In this document: positions 52,634 to 62,086 of the stretch, piece by piece
How positions within the stretch are numbered: position 1 is the first letter of the stretch
Layout: each line of letters starts with the position of its first letter
Assembly: GCF_001314995.1 (NCBI RefSeq)
Contig: NZ_CP012938.1
Coordinates: 5,456,001-5,520,000, forward strand
Origin: Bacteroides ovatus
Lineage (GTDB): Bacteria > Bacteroidota > Bacteroidia > Bacteroidales > Bacteroidaceae
DNA: 64,000 bases
Reading direction: 5' to 3'
Position numbers and translations under genes: made by a program
Notes under the pieces: model-generated
Database searches by the model: none
The model's input: only the letters and a program-made list of their open reading frames with translations
What the model was told of the DNA's origin: nothing

Positions 52634-54874
52634 CTATTCTTCTACACGGCTCACCTGTTTGATATTCTGTATTTTCTTCAGATTGTTGCAGATGGTTTTT
52701 ACATCATCTACATCATGTACCCACAACTGAATTTTTCCTTCAAAGATGCCATCTTCGGTTTCGATGGTCAGCTTACGGATATTTACATTGAGCTGTCTGG
52801 AGATAACTTGAGTGACTTCATTCAAAAGTCCCATATTATCTATACCTTTTATATATATATATACCAGGAAAGACAGTTCTTTGTGTGTATCCCATTCGGT
52901 CGCTAATATGCGGTTGCCATAGCTACTCTTCAATTTGGCAGCAACAGGGCATTGGCGCTTGTGAATAATGATCCGGTCGTTTTCATCCACATATCCCAAT
53001 ACATCGTCACCGGGAATAGGATGGCAACATTCGGCCATGATATATTTCTTCTGCAAACTTTCTTCCGTCAGTTTGAGCACCTCTTTCGGGTTGATTTTTT
53101 CTTTTTCCTGCGGTTCTTTCTCTTCCTGCTTCTCTTTGCTATTGCCGAAAGAGAAAGTCAGATATTTCTTCCAGTTACTGGTTTGCTTTTCTTTCAGTTC
53201 ATTCTTGTCCGCTTCTCCCAAAACGATTGCTTTACTGCCAATGGCAGCCAGCAGTTCTTCCTCATTCTTGGCATTATGCAGTTTGCGTAGCTTTTCGATA
53301 GCAGCTTCTTCCGGACGGACTTCCTCCTTTTTCAGAAACTCACTAAGGATTTCTTCTCCTATCTTCTGGTTTGCTTTACGCTCTTTGCGGAGAATGGCTG
53401 CTATCTTGGCGCGGGCACGGGCAGTGGTTGCAAAAACTTCCCATTGCGGTTGTACGCGTTGCGATTTTGAAGTAAGGATTTCAACTTGGTCACCACTTTG
53501 CAATTTGTGGCTCAACGGCACTAATTTATGATTGACTTTGGCGCCAATACAATGGCTACCAATATCCGTGTGCAGGGAAAATGCAAAGTCGAGAGCCGTA
53601 GAGTTCTGCGGCATAGTCTTCAGTTCGCCTTTAGGAGTGAACACGAATATTTCAGAAGCAAATAAATTTAGCTTAATGGTATCCAGAAAGTCAATGGCAT
53701 CCGGTTGCGGATCATCTAATATCTCCTTAATCGTTCTTAACCATTTTTCCAATTCACCTTCATCCTCGCTGCCTCCTCCTTCTTTGTATTTCCAGTGGGC
53801 TGCGAAACCTTGTTCGGCAACGTCATTCATCCGTTCACTACGAATCTGGACTTCAATCCATTGTCCGTTGTTACCCATCAGAGTGACGTGCAATGCCTGA
53901 TAACCATTAGCTTTAGGATGGCTGACCCAATCGCGCAAACGGTCCGGGTGGGGTTTGTATATCTTGGAGATAGAAACGTAGATATCGAAACAGTCATTGA
54001 GCTCTTCTTCTTCATTACGTGGTTCGAAGATGATTCGAACAGCCAGTAAATCGTATATTTCTTCGAAAGGAACATGTTTGGTCTGCATCTTGTTCCAGAT
54101 GGAATAGATTGATTTTACACGGGCAAGTATCCGGTATTTCAATCCCATCTTATCCAGTTGGGTACGAATCGGGGCCGTGAAGTCGTTGAAAACCTTGTCA
54201 CGTTCAGCGGCAGTAGCATTCAACTTCTCTTCTATTTCCGCATATTCTTCGGGATGTTCATATTTGAAGCTTAGATTCTCAAGCTCCGTTTTTATCTTAT
54301 AAAGCCCCAAGCGGTTGGCAAGTGGAGCATAGATGTAAAGCGTTTCGCCTGCAATCTTATATTGCTTGTTGGGTAACATGGAACCAAGGGTACGCATGTT
54401 GTGCAAGCGGTCTGCTATCTTGATAAGAATGACCCGGATGTCGTTCGACATGGTGAGCAGCAACTTCTTGAAGTTCTCTGCCTGTGCCGAAGCGCGGTCA
54501 CCGAAGATTCCACCGGATATTTTAGTCAGTCCGTCCACAATCTGGGCGATCTTCGGACCAAAGATATTCTCGATGTCTTCCACTGTGTAATCAGTGTCCT
54601 CTACCACATCATGCAGCAAGGCTGCACATATAGAAGTGGAACCGAGACCTATTTCATTGCATACAATGCTGGCAACGGCAATCGGGTGCATAATATAAGG
54701 TTCGCCCGAACGGCGTTTGATACCTTTATGCGCCTGATTGGCAAAGTTGAAAGCCTTCGTAATGATTTCAACTTTTTTGCGATGCTTAGTATTGAGATAA
54801 TCATTCAGTAGTTCGTGGAACGCCTGATTAATCATCTCTTCGTCAGCTATTTCTTTGGGGGCCAGATTATCCAT
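52634..54874 (-). CDS. rel: RelA/SpoT-type (p)ppGpp synthetase/hydrolase
   Basis: A 746-residue bifunctional stringent-response enzyme that makes and degrades (p)ppGpp. HD hydrolase domain near residues 45-190 (HPIAVASIVCNEIG, AALLHDVVEDTDYT); synthetase near 240-350 (RVKSIYSIWNKM, GYQALHVTLMG); TGS at about 400-465 (EIFVFTPKGELKTMP); a helical region; and an ACT domain at the C-terminus (about 670-746). The HD motif is intact, so hydrolysis is expected. Length is normal for long RSH proteins. A CTTG-N19-TATTTTTG promoter lies upstream. Confidence 0.95.
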   Translation of the reverse strand: MDNLAPKEIADEEMINQAFHELLNDYLNTKHRKKVEIITKAFNFANQAHKGIKRRSGEPYIMHPIAVASIVCNEIGLGSTSICAALLHDVVEDTDYTVEDIENIFGPKIAQIVDGLTKISGGIFGDRASAQAENFKKLLLTMSNDIRVILIKIADRLHNMRTLGSMLPNKQYKIAGETLYIYAPLANRLGLYKIKTELENLSFKYEHPEEYAEIEEKLNATAAERDKVFNDFTAPIRTQLDKMGLKYRILARVKSIYSIWNKMQTKHVPFEEIYDLLAVRIIFEPRNEEEELNDCFDIYVSISKIYKPHPDRLRDWVSHPKANGYQALHVTLMGNNGQWIEVQIRSERMNDVAEQGFAAHWKYKEGGGSEDEGELEKWLRTIKEILDDPQPDAIDFLDTIKLNLFASEIFVFTPKGELKTMPQNSTALDFAFSLHTDIGSHCIGAKVNHKLVPLSHKLQSGDQVEILTSKSQRVQPQWEVFATTARARAKIAAILRKERKANQKIGEEILSEFLKKEEVRPEEAAIEKLRKLHNAKNEEELLAAIGSKAIVLGEADKNELKEKQTSNWKKYLTFSFGNSKEKQEEKEPQEKEKINPKEVLKLTEESLQKKYIMAECCHPIPGDDVLGYVDENDRIIIHKRQCPVAAKLKSSYGNRILATEWDTHKELSFLVYIYIKGIDNMGLLNEVTQVISRQLNVNIRKLTIETEDGIFEGKIQLWVHDVDDVKTICNNLKKIQNIKQVSRVEE

Positions 54875-54904
54875 AATTGTTATCCTTTCACTTGCTTAGT
54901 TCTG

Positions 54905-54935
54905 CAAAAATAAGCAAATTTCCGAACGATGCAAG
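54905..54935 (-). promoter_or_regulatory. rel promoter
   Basis: On the minus strand CTTG (54932-54935), a 19-bp spacer and TATTTTTG (54905-54912) give a near-consensus Bacteroides promoter 31 bp before the rel ATG. Confidence 0.65.
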
Positions 54936-54946
54936 CAGGAAGTTAT

Positions 54947-56242
54947 TTATTTGTATATTTTCAATCGTTTTCCTGCTGCAATTTTAGTGCTAGACATTCC
55001 ATTCCACCTTTGTATATCCTTAATTGTGACACCATACTTTCTGGCAATAGTGGATAAAGTGTCTCCACTTTTTATTGTATAATAGGTCAGATTTCCCTTA
55101 CCGGCAACTGCTGATGTCGTTTTGCGGGTTGCAGGTGTAATATCCTTTACAGCAACGGTTTTCCGGTTGCGGAACAACTCATCGGCACGATGCGTATAAA
55201 TCGTATCTTGCTTATCGATAAAAGTACTGATCGCGTCAATAGGCAGTCTTAACGTATAAGGTTTGCTGTCACCCGGAATCATTTGCTTCTTATATTGCGG
55301 ATTCAGACTCTTGATCTGATCCAGAGGTACATTACAAAGGTCAGCGATTTGTTCGAAGTGCAGATTTTTGTTTACTTGCACTGTGTCAGTACTTGCCGGA
55401 ATATTAGTTTCCATCGGGCAGATATTGTGATCGCAGTAGTAAGTCATCACATAGTTGGCAGCGATAAAGGCAGGCACATAGCCACGTGTTTCTTTAGGCA
55501 GATAATTGTAGATTTTCCAATAATCAGTTTCGCCATTGGCACGGCGGATTGCCTTATTGATTGTACCGGGGCCACAGTTATAAGCAGCAATTACCAGGTT
55601 CCAGTCTCCATAGATATCATACATTTCTTTGAGGTAACGTGCGGCAGCCCAAGTCGCTTTAATCGGGTCACGGCGTTCATCTACCAGGCTGTTTGATTCC
55701 AAACCATAGATCTTACCTGTACCGATCATAAATTGCCACAGACCGGAAGCACCTGCACGTGATACGGCTGATGGGTTCAACGCAGATTCGATAATCGGCA
55801 GATATCTTAGTTCCAGTGGAAGTCCGTATGCATCCAGTGCTTCTTCAAAGATCGGCATATAGAAGTTGCAGGCACTTAGCATGAAAGAAACCTGATTGCG
55901 CAAGCGTCCTGCATACATATCGATGAATTTGCGGATAATATCATTATAAGGCATTTCCATGATGGCCGGGATGCGTGACAAGCGGTCGATATAGACAGAG
56001 TCACTGAATAAAGGATTGATTTCAGCCGTACTGCAATCCTTGCCTAAATCAATATAATTTTTAGCTTTCCAGTCATTCAATAGACTGTCAAGTGGATAAG
56101 TCATACTTTTAGGCAGGTCGATGCTTTCTTTGCGTTCAGTTCCATTTTCACGAATCACTACATCTACACTTTGCGCTTTTACCTGCGACGTGGCCACTAG
56201 TAAAAGAAAAATAATCGAACAATAGTTAACTAATTTCTTCAT
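54947..56242 (-). CDS. mltD: MltD-like lytic transglycosylase with LysM domain
   Basis: A 431-residue exported protein (signal peptide ending VKAQS). The SLT domain spans about 115-250; the catalytic Glu is in LPIIESALNPSAVSRAGASG, followed by GLWQFMIGTG and VIAAYNCGPGTINKA. A LysM module at the C-terminus (about 386-431, YTIKSGDTLSTIARKYGV) binds peptidoglycan. It cleaves glycan strands to 1,6-anhydromuropeptides. It is the last gene of an apparent operon parA-parB-DUF5683-mltD, with 34 bp to the preceding gene. Confidence 0.93.
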   Translation of the reverse strand: MKKLVNYCSIIFLLLVATSQVKAQSVDVVIRENGTERKESIDLPKSMTYPLDSLLNDWKAKNYIDLGKDCSTAEINPLFSDSVYIDRLSRIPAIMEMPYNDIIRKFIDMYAGRLRNQVSFMLSACNFYMPIFEEALDAYGLPLELRYLPIIESALNPSAVSRAGASGLWQFMIGTGKIYGLESNSLVDERRDPIKATWAAARYLKEMYDIYGDWNLVIAAYNCGPGTINKAIRRANGETDYWKIYNYLPKETRGYVPAFIAANYVMTYYCDHNICPMETNIPASTDTVQVNKNLHFEQIADLCNVPLDQIKSLNPQYKKQMIPGDSKPYTLRLPIDAISTFIDKQDTIYTHRADELFRNRKTVAVKDITPATRKTTSAVAGKGNLTYYTIKSGDTLSTIARKYGVTIKDIQRWNGMSSTKIAAGKRLKIYK

Positions 56243-56276
56243 GCTTCAATAATAAGATCAATCTAAATTGTGTTTT

Positions 56277-57164
56277 TTAAAATCGTAATACGCATTGCAG
56301 ACCAACCGACTTGTTTTTAAAACTGTTGGAGCGGAACTGGTTGTTATTATCAATAACGGCCGGCTCTACTTTCATACTCAAGTCGGGGGTTATATCGAAG
56401 TTGGATAACTCCGCATCTACATAAGCGTCGATGATAGAGATCAGGTAAACTCCGATAAATGCAAATATACTAAGGTCCCGATAACGACGGAACATATCTT
56501 TTCTTCTTTTTAGTGTGTTTTTTAGCTGCTCCTCATTATAAGTGGAGTTCGGGGGCAACAAATCTTCGTAACTTTTCGTATTCGGATTGCTGTCCATAAT
56601 GTCCAGATAGGCTTGCGAATAGTCTTTGTACATCTTACCGTTCCAACTTAAGGCGTAAGCACAACCAGCAAATCCTCCATATATAATAGGTAATTTCCAG
56701 TATTTACGGTTGTAAATCTGTCCTCCACCGGGGAATACGACTGCCAGCCACGTTGCTTTGGTCGGATTTGGGATAAATATTTTCTTGTTAATATCTTGAG
56801 CAGGTGGCGGCACAGTGTCGGTCTTTACAACAATGGAGGCAGGTTGCTCTATCTTTTTCAGCTCTTTCTTGTTGGCTGCATCCAAGCTATCCGCTATCTG
56901 TATTTTAGCAGCTGACAAACTGTCGATGGCCGGAAGTTCTTTGGATGGTATGATTTGGATAGAATCCTTCTTCACCGAGTCCTGTATTATCGGATCACGA
57001 TGCCTTCGTGCACGGGCTTTCGGCGCTTCGCGCTGTATGATTGTTGTATCTTTCCGTGCCGGAGTAACAGTGGATTGTGCATACACATCAATCCCTGCCA
57101 CCTGTAAAAAACAGAGAAGCAGGGCGCTGACTAGTAACTGATATTTCTTACTTTTTCTTGTCAT
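56277..57164 (-). CDS. DUF5683 domain protein
   Basis: A 295-residue protein with a signal peptide (ending YAQS), a low-complexity charged region (about 30-115) and a C-terminal DUF5683 domain (about 125-295: AVVFPGGGQIYNRKYWKLPIIYGGFAGCAYAL, RRYRDLSIFAFIGVYLISIIDAYVDAELSNFD). Two or three membrane segments are likely. Function unknown; the gene is conserved next to parB in Bacteroidales as I recall. Its ATG follows directly on the parB stop codon, so translation is coupled. Confidence 0.85.
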   Translation of the reverse strand: MTRKSKKYQLLVSALLLCFLQVAGIDVYAQSTVTPARKDTTIIQREAPKARARRHRDPIIQDSVKKDSIQIIPSKELPAIDSLSAAKIQIADSLDAANKKELKKIEQPASIVVKTDTVPPPAQDINKKIFIPNPTKATWLAVVFPGGGQIYNRKYWKLPIIYGGFAGCAYALSWNGKMYKDYSQAYLDIMDSNPNTKSYEDLLPPNSTYNEEQLKNTLKRRKDMFRRYRDLSIFAFIGVYLISIIDAYVDAELSNFDITPDLSMKVEPAVIDNNNQFRSNSFKNKSVGLQCVLRF

Positions 57165-58055
57165 TTACTTCTTTAGCGTATCGAAGATTTCCATGATACG
57201 TTCCAGTTCCTCCTCGTTCCCGAAAGGAATACTGATCTTGCCTTTTCCCTTTTCAGAGCAGGTGAGTTGTACCTTGGTGTTGAAAAAGCCGGAGAGTTGT
57301 TGCTTCAATAAGTTGAATTCTTCAGGAAGTTTGCCACGTTTGGGTGTTATTTTCCGTGTGCCGCTTTTCACAGCTTCTCCTTCGCTTAATGATTTAACAA
57401 TTTCTTCTACTTTGCGGACTGAATATCCGTGTTCTTGTATTTCTTCGAATATTTTAACTTGTAGTTTAGGGTCGCCTAATGAAATCAGCGCACGGGCATG
57501 TCCCATGTCCAGCTGCTTGTTTTGCAGGGCCATCTGTATTGGAGCCGGCAATTTCAGTAAGCGCAGGTAGTTGGCGATCGTCGTTCGTTTCTTTCCGATA
57601 CGTTCGCTAAGACGTTCCTGTGTCAGTTCGTACTGATCGAGCAGATGCTGGTAGGCAAGTGCGATTTCTACGGCATTCAGGTCTTCACGCTGGATATTTT
57701 CAATCAGCGCCATTTCCATCATGTTTTCGTCGTCGGCAGTGCGTATATAAGCAGGGATTGTTTTCAGTCCTGCTCTTTGTGATGCACGATAACGACGCTC
57801 TCCCGCGATGATCTGATACTCATCGTCCGAGAGTTTGCGTAAAGTGATAGGTTGGATGATACCGATTTCCGCAATGGAATCAGCCAGTTCCTGCAATGCT
57901 GTTTCGTCAAACTCACGGCGGGGCTGGTTGGGATTGACAGTAATCTTTGCCAGCTCTATTTCATTAATGGAAGAAGACCCTTCGGTTTTCACATCATCCA
58001 TTGAGAGCAAGGCGTCGAGACCACGTCCTAATGCATTTCTTTTTTGTGTTGCCAT
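57165..58055 (-). CDS. parB: Chromosome partitioning protein ParB
   Basis: A 296-residue CTP-dependent clamp that binds parS sites and spreads. N-terminal CTP-binding domain with GERRYRASQRAG and ENIQREDLNAVEIA; central helix-turn-helix (RLSERIGKKRTTIANYLRLL); C-terminal dimer domain ending EELERIMEIFDTLKK. Standard length. Between parA and DUF5683 in one operon. I saw no TGTTTCACGTGAAACA-type parS in this window. Confidence 0.96.
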   Translation of the reverse strand: MATQKRNALGRGLDALLSMDDVKTEGSSSINEIELAKITVNPNQPRREFDETALQELADSIAEIGIIQPITLRKLSDDEYQIIAGERRYRASQRAGLKTIPAYIRTADDENMMEMALIENIQREDLNAVEIALAYQHLLDQYELTQERLSERIGKKRTTIANYLRLLKLPAPIQMALQNKQLDMGHARALISLGDPKLQVKIFEEIQEHGYSVRKVEEIVKSLSEGEAVKSGTRKITPKRGKLPEEFNLLKQQLSGFFNTKVQLTCSEKGKGKISIPFGNEEELERIMEIFDTLKK

Positions 58056-58070
58056 ATCTTCTTCTTTCTT

Positions 58071-58835
58071 TTATTTATTTCGGTTGATAATCTCTTTAGC
58101 AAGGGCCAGGTGATTTTTGGCGCCGGTAGATTCCGCATCGTAAAGGATGGTCGGGACACCGTAGCTGGGAGCCTCGCTCAATTTCACATTTCGTTGAATA
58201 ACGGTGTTGAATACCAGTTCCTGGAAATGACGTTTCACTTCATCGTAAATCTGATTAGCCTGACGCAGACGAGAGTCATACATTGTCAGTAAGAAACCTT
58301 CGATTTCTAAAGCCGGATTCAGTTTCGACTTGATGATTTTGATGGTATTCAACAATTTGCTAATACCTTCAAGAGCAAAATATTCAGCTTGAACGGGGAT
58401 AATCACGGAGTCGGCTGCCGTTAGGGCGTTGATCGTGATTAGTCCTAATGAAGGAGAACAGTCTATCAGAATATAGTCATATTCTTTCTTCAAAGGCGTG
58501 AGTACTTCTTTTAGTATCTTTTCTCGGTTTGGGAGGTTCAGCATTTCAATCTCTGCTCCTACGAGATTGATGTGCGAAGAGATTACTTTCAAAGAATCAA
58601 TCTCCGTATCAAGGATAGCGTCCTGTACGTTGGCTCTGTCAATAATACATTCATAGATAGTGCATTCCGACTGCTTGATGTCTACTCCCAAGCCGGAAGA
58701 GGCATTAGCTTGCGGGTCGGCATCTACTACGAGTACCTTTTTTTCCAGTGTAGCAAGTGAAGCTGCGAGATTAATCGTAGTCGTTGTCTTTCCTACACCG
58801 CCTTTTTGATTGGCCAAAGCAATAATTTTTCCCAT
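58071..58835 (-). CDS. parA: Chromosome partitioning ATPase ParA
   Basis: A 254-residue Walker-type ATPase with the deviant P-loop KGGVGKTTT (residues 10-18), VVDADPQANAS and ILIDCSPSLG. It forms nucleoid-bound gradients that ParB follows for chromosome segregation. First gene of the operon with parB 15 bp downstream. Length matches chromosomal (Soj-type) ParA without an N-terminal HTH. Confidence 0.96.
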   Translation of the reverse strand: MGKIIALANQKGGVGKTTTTINLAASLATLEKKVLVVDADPQANASSGLGVDIKQSECTIYECIIDRANVQDAILDTEIDSLKVISSHINLVGAEIEMLNLPNREKILKEVLTPLKKEYDYILIDCSPSLGLITINALTAADSVIIPVQAEYFALEGISKLLNTIKIIKSKLNPALEIEGFLLTMYDSRLRQANQIYDEVKRHFQELVFNTVIQRNVKLSEAPSYGVPTILYDAESTGAKNHLALAKEIINRNK

Positions 58836-59191
58836 ATTCTCTAAATTTATTGGCAGCGAAATAAGTGATAAATCCTTAGAGCGCCTACGAAAAAAGAGAA
58901 ACTTTGCAATTTCTGTTGATAAGTCGCCTGTTTTGTTAATAACTGTCGGACGAAACGGTTACAAAACTTCAACAGGTTCATCATCTTCTTTTCTCTTTAA
59001 CGAGCTTGCAAATATACATATTTATATTGGATATCTATTTCTTTTTTTGCTCGCTTGCAGAAGATTAAGATTTGTAAACGGGTAGGAGTGGGGCGGAAAG
59101 AGACTTTTCGATCTGATGTAGGGAGGTGTTTGGCGGTACGGCTTCTTTTTGTTACTTTTGTGCGAATATAAAAAAGGAAAGGATTGAAGAT
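58836..59191. promoter_or_regulatory. Divergent parA-surE control region (356 bp)
   Basis: No gene is seen. On the minus strand TATATTTG (59009-59016) is a candidate -7 box for parA with a 173-bp leader. On the plus strand TTTG (59129-59132), a 20-bp spacer and TACTTTTG (59153-59160) form a consensus promoter for surE. Confidence 0.7.
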
Positions 59192-59959
59192 ATGGAAAAT
59201 GAAAAGCCGTTGATACTTGTTTCAAATGACGATGGCGTGATGGCTAAAGGGATTAATGAACTGGTGAAGTTTCTTCGCCCTTTGGGAGATATTGTGGTAA
59301 TGGCACCTGATGCTCCGCGCTCGGGCAGTGGTTGTGCGCTGACGGTGACGCAGCCTGTTCATTACCAGTTAGTAAAGAAAGAAGTAGGTTTAACTGTTTA
59401 TAAATGTTCGGGAACACCGACCGATTGTATCAAATTGGCACGGAACACAGTGCTCGACCGGACACCGGACTTGGTAGTCGGCGGTATCAATCATGGAGAC
59501 AACTCTGCCACTAACGTGCATTATTCCGGCACAATGGGAGTGGTATTCGAAGGCTGTTTGAATGGAATCCCTTCTATAGGCTTCTCTTTGTGCAATCATG
59601 CACCCGATGCCGATTTTGAAGCTACCGGACCTTATATTCGCAGTATTGCCGCCATGGTACTGGAAAAAGGACTTCCTCCTTTAACCTGTCTGAACGTAAA
59701 CTTCCCGGATACGACCGATATCAAAGGAATCAAAATCTGTGAACAGGCAAAAGGTCGTTGGACGAACGAATGGGCTGCCTGTCCCCGTCTGAACGATCCG
59801 AATTATTTCTGGTTGACCGGTGAATTTACCGATCACGAACTTGAAAATGAGAGGAACGATCATTGGGCTTTGGCAAATGGCTATGTTGCTATCACTCCGA
59901 CCACGGTTGATGTGACAGCTTATCACTTTATGGATGAACTTAACAAATGGTTTAGTTAA
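59192..59959 (+). CDS. surE: 5'/3'-nucleotidase SurE
   Basis: Start at 59192 ([15 protein letters not shown]), 31 bp after the -7 box; the longer reading from 59126 would start upstream of the promoter. The 255-residue protein has the SurE signature [13 protein letters not shown] with metal-binding Asp-Asp, [23 protein letters not shown] and [17 protein letters not shown]. It is a divalent-metal phosphatase acting on nucleoside monophosphates. lpxB follows after 12 bp in the same operon. Confidence 0.96.
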   Translation: MENEKPLILVSNDDGVMAKGINELVKFLRPLGDIVVMAPDAPRSGSGCALTVTQPVHYQLVKKEVGLTVYKCSGTPTDCIKLARNTVLDRTPDLVVGGINHGDNSATNVHYSGTMGVVFEGCLNGIPSIGFSLCNHAPDADFEATGPYIRSIAAMVLEKGLPPLTCLNVNFPDTTDIKGIKICEQAKGRWTNEWAACPRLNDPNYFWLTGEFTDHELENERNDHWALANGYVAITPTTVDVTAYHFMDELNKWFS

Positions 59960-59971
59960 CTATCAACTATC

Positions 59972-61108
59972 ATGAAGTATTATCTGATTGTCGGCGAAGC
60001 TTCCGGCGACTTGCACGCTTCTCATCTGATGGCTGCCTTAAAGGCAGAAGATCCGCAGGCTGATTTCCGGTTTTTCGGAGGTGATTTGATGGCTGCCGTC
60101 GGAGGAACGATGGTGAAGCATTATAAAGAACTGGCATACATGGGTTTTATTCCCGTGTTGCTCCATCTGCGCACTATCTTTGCAAATATGAAGCGTTGTA
60201 AAGGAGATATTGTTTCCTGGCAACCGGATGTTGTTATTCTGGTGGACTATCCGGGATTCAATCTGGATATAGCCAAGTTTGTCCATGCAAAGACACAGAT
60301 CCCGGTTTATTATTATATTTCTCCGAAGATATGGGCCTGGAAAGAGTATCGCATCAAGAATATAAAACGAGATGTAGACGAACTTTTCTCCATTCTTCCT
60401 TTTGAAGTAGAGTTCTTCGAAGGAAAGCATCAATACCCCATCCACTATGTTGGAAATCCTACCGTGGATGAGGTGGTGGCTTATCAGAAAGCTCATCCGA
60501 AAAATAAGGATCAGTTTATTGCGGAGAATCAACTGGAAGAAAAACCGGTAATAGCTCTTCTTGCAGGTAGCCGGAAACAGGAAATCAAAGATAATCTACC
60601 AGATATGTTGAAGGCTGCTTCTGCTTTTCCCGATTATCAGCTTGTTCTGGCGGGTGCTCCTGCCATTGCTCCTGAATATTATAAAAAATATGTAGGAGAG
60701 TCGAAAGTGAAAATCATTTTCGATCAAACCTATCGTTTGTTGCAACACGCAGATGTGGCGTTGGTCACTTCAGGCACGGCTACTCTTGAGACGGCATTGT
60801 TCCGTGTTCCCCAAGTCGTTTGTTATTACACTCCGATAGGGAAAGTGGTTTCCTTCTTGCGGCGTCATATCTTGACCGTGAAATTTATTTCGTTGGTTAA
60901 TCTGATTGCCGACCGTGAAGTGGTAAAAGAGTTGGTGGCGGATACGATGACCGTGAAGAATATGCAAAATGAATTGAAAAATATCATTGAAAATGAAGCA
61001 TATAGAAATGAAATGCTTTTGGGATATGAATATGTGGCGGAACGGTTGGGACCTGCCGGTGCTCCCTGTCATGCAGCTCGTGAAATGCTGCGCTTGTTGA
61101 AAAAATAA
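59972..61108 (+). CDS. lpxB: Lipid-A-disaccharide synthase LpxB
   Basis: A 378-residue GT19 glycosyltransferase that joins UDP-diacylglucosamine and lipid X in lipid A synthesis at the inner membrane. Motifs: GEASGDLHASHLM at the N-terminus, VDYPGFNLDIAKF, YYISPKIWAWKEYRIK, YVGNPTVDEV, LLAGSRKQEIKDNLP and LVTSGTATLETALF. Length normal. It follows surE and ends before a strong terminator. Confidence 0.96.
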   Translation: MKYYLIVGEASGDLHASHLMAALKAEDPQADFRFFGGDLMAAVGGTMVKHYKELAYMGFIPVLLHLRTIFANMKRCKGDIVSWQPDVVILVDYPGFNLDIAKFVHAKTQIPVYYYISPKIWAWKEYRIKNIKRDVDELFSILPFEVEFFEGKHQYPIHYVGNPTVDEVVAYQKAHPKNKDQFIAENQLEEKPVIALLAGSRKQEIKDNLPDMLKAASAFPDYQLVLAGAPAIAPEYYKKYVGESKVKIIFDQTYRLLQHADVALVTSGTATLETALFRVPQVVCYYTPIGKVVSFLRRHILTVKFISLVNLIADREVVKELVADTMTVKNMQNELKNIIENEAYRNEMLLGYEYVAERLGPAGAPCHAAREMLRLLKK

Positions 61109-61130
61109 CTTTCTTTTTCTGAATAAACGT

Positions 61131-61162
61131 AAAGCCGATGCAGTAATTGCACGGCTTTTTTA
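61131..61162 (+). terminator. Terminator of the surE-lpxB operon
   Basis: AAAGCCG and CGGCTTT, with TGCA/TGCA inside, form the stem, followed by TTTTAT. 22 bp after the lpxB stop. Confidence 0.85.
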
Positions 61163-61201
61163 TTTATTAAGCAGAAGACTAAAAAAAGAAAGGAAAAAGA
61201 T

Positions 61202-61984
61202 ATGAAAAAATTTAAGTGGCTTTTAGGAATGTTGTTATTGGCATTAGTGCCAATGTTGCAATCATGTGATGATGATGGTTATTCTATCGGAGATTTCAGT
61301 TGGGATTGGGCGACCGTTCGGGCAACCGGTGGAGGAGGTTATTATTTGGAAGGTGATCGTTGGGGATTGATTGATCCGGTTGCTACTTCCATACCTTGGT
61401 TTAAACCGGTAGACGGTGAACGTGTAGTGGCCTTTTTCAATCCTTTGTATGACATGGAAGGAGGAAAAGGAGTTCAGGTGAAAATGGAAGGTGTACAGGA
61501 ATTGTTGACAAAGGAAGTGGAAGATATGACCACAGAGGAAGAAGCGGTGGAATTCGGCAATGATCCTATCCTGATTTATCAGGGTGACATGTGGTTGGGA
61601 GGAAAATTCCTGAATGTTATTTTCCGTCAGGAGCTGCCTCGCTCGGAGAAACATCGTATCAGCCTTGTGCAAAATAAGATAGAAACGGGAGAACCATCAG
61701 AACCGGGAACATTGAATGTAGCTGAAGATGGTTACGTACATTTGGAACTGCGTTATAATACGTATGAGGATGTGACTGACTATTGGGGATGGGGACGAGT
61801 TTCTTATAATTTGGAAAAGTTCTTCCCAACGGAAAAAGATGCCGAATCAACAATGAAAGGTTTTAAAGTGACTATAAATTCAAGAGAACATGGAGAAGGA
61901 AGAGTGATCGTTCTTGATCTGGAACATCCGGTAGGTGTGCCGGAAGCTGCGAAGGATGTACACTCCACTTCTTCGATCCGATAA
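61202..61984 (+). CDS. NigD-like lipoprotein
   Basis: A 260-residue lipoprotein (PMLQSCDDDGYS) with the two-part NigD layout: an N-terminal OB-like barrel (about 30-115, ATVRATGGGGYYLEGDRWGL, GERVVAFFNPLYD) and a C-terminal domain (about 120-245, LNVIFRQELPRSEKHRISLV, GYVHLELRYNT). NigD-like proteins are widespread in Bacteroides and often lie near bacteriocin or envelope genes; the function is not known. The gene is between two terminators and so forms its own transcription unit. Confidence 0.85.
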   Translation: MKKFKWLLGMLLLALVPMLQSCDDDGYSIGDFSWDWATVRATGGGGYYLEGDRWGLIDPVATSIPWFKPVDGERVVAFFNPLYDMEGGKGVQVKMEGVQELLTKEVEDMTTEEEAVEFGNDPILIYQGDMWLGGKFLNVIFRQELPRSEKHRISLVQNKIETGEPSEPGTLNVAEDGYVHLELRYNTYEDVTDYWGWGRVSYNLEKFFPTEKDAESTMKGFKVTINSREHGEGRVIVLDLEHPVGVPEAAKDVHSTSSIR

Positions 61985-62010
61985 CCTAACTATGATTTAC
62001 TGTGTGTGAA

Positions 62011-62048
62011 AAAGGTCGGGATACTTCTATCGAAGTTCCCGACCTTTT
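62011..62048. terminator. Bidirectional terminator between nigD-like gene and cdsA
   Basis: AAAGGTCGGGA and TCCCGACCTTT form an 11-bp perfect stem around a loop, with A-runs before and T-runs after. It serves the convergent genes on both sides. Confidence 0.9.
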
Positions 62049-62086
62049 GTATTGTGTGCAATTCTAATCGATGAGAAAAACTCCTG

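Noticed and set aside
58836..59128. parS or origin-type site near parA
   Set aside because: No TGTTTCACGTGAAACA-like palindrome and no DnaA-box cluster was found by eye.
59126..59191. 22-residue extension of SurE
   Set aside because: It starts upstream of a consensus TTTG-N20-TACTTTTG promoter, so it cannot be in the main transcript.
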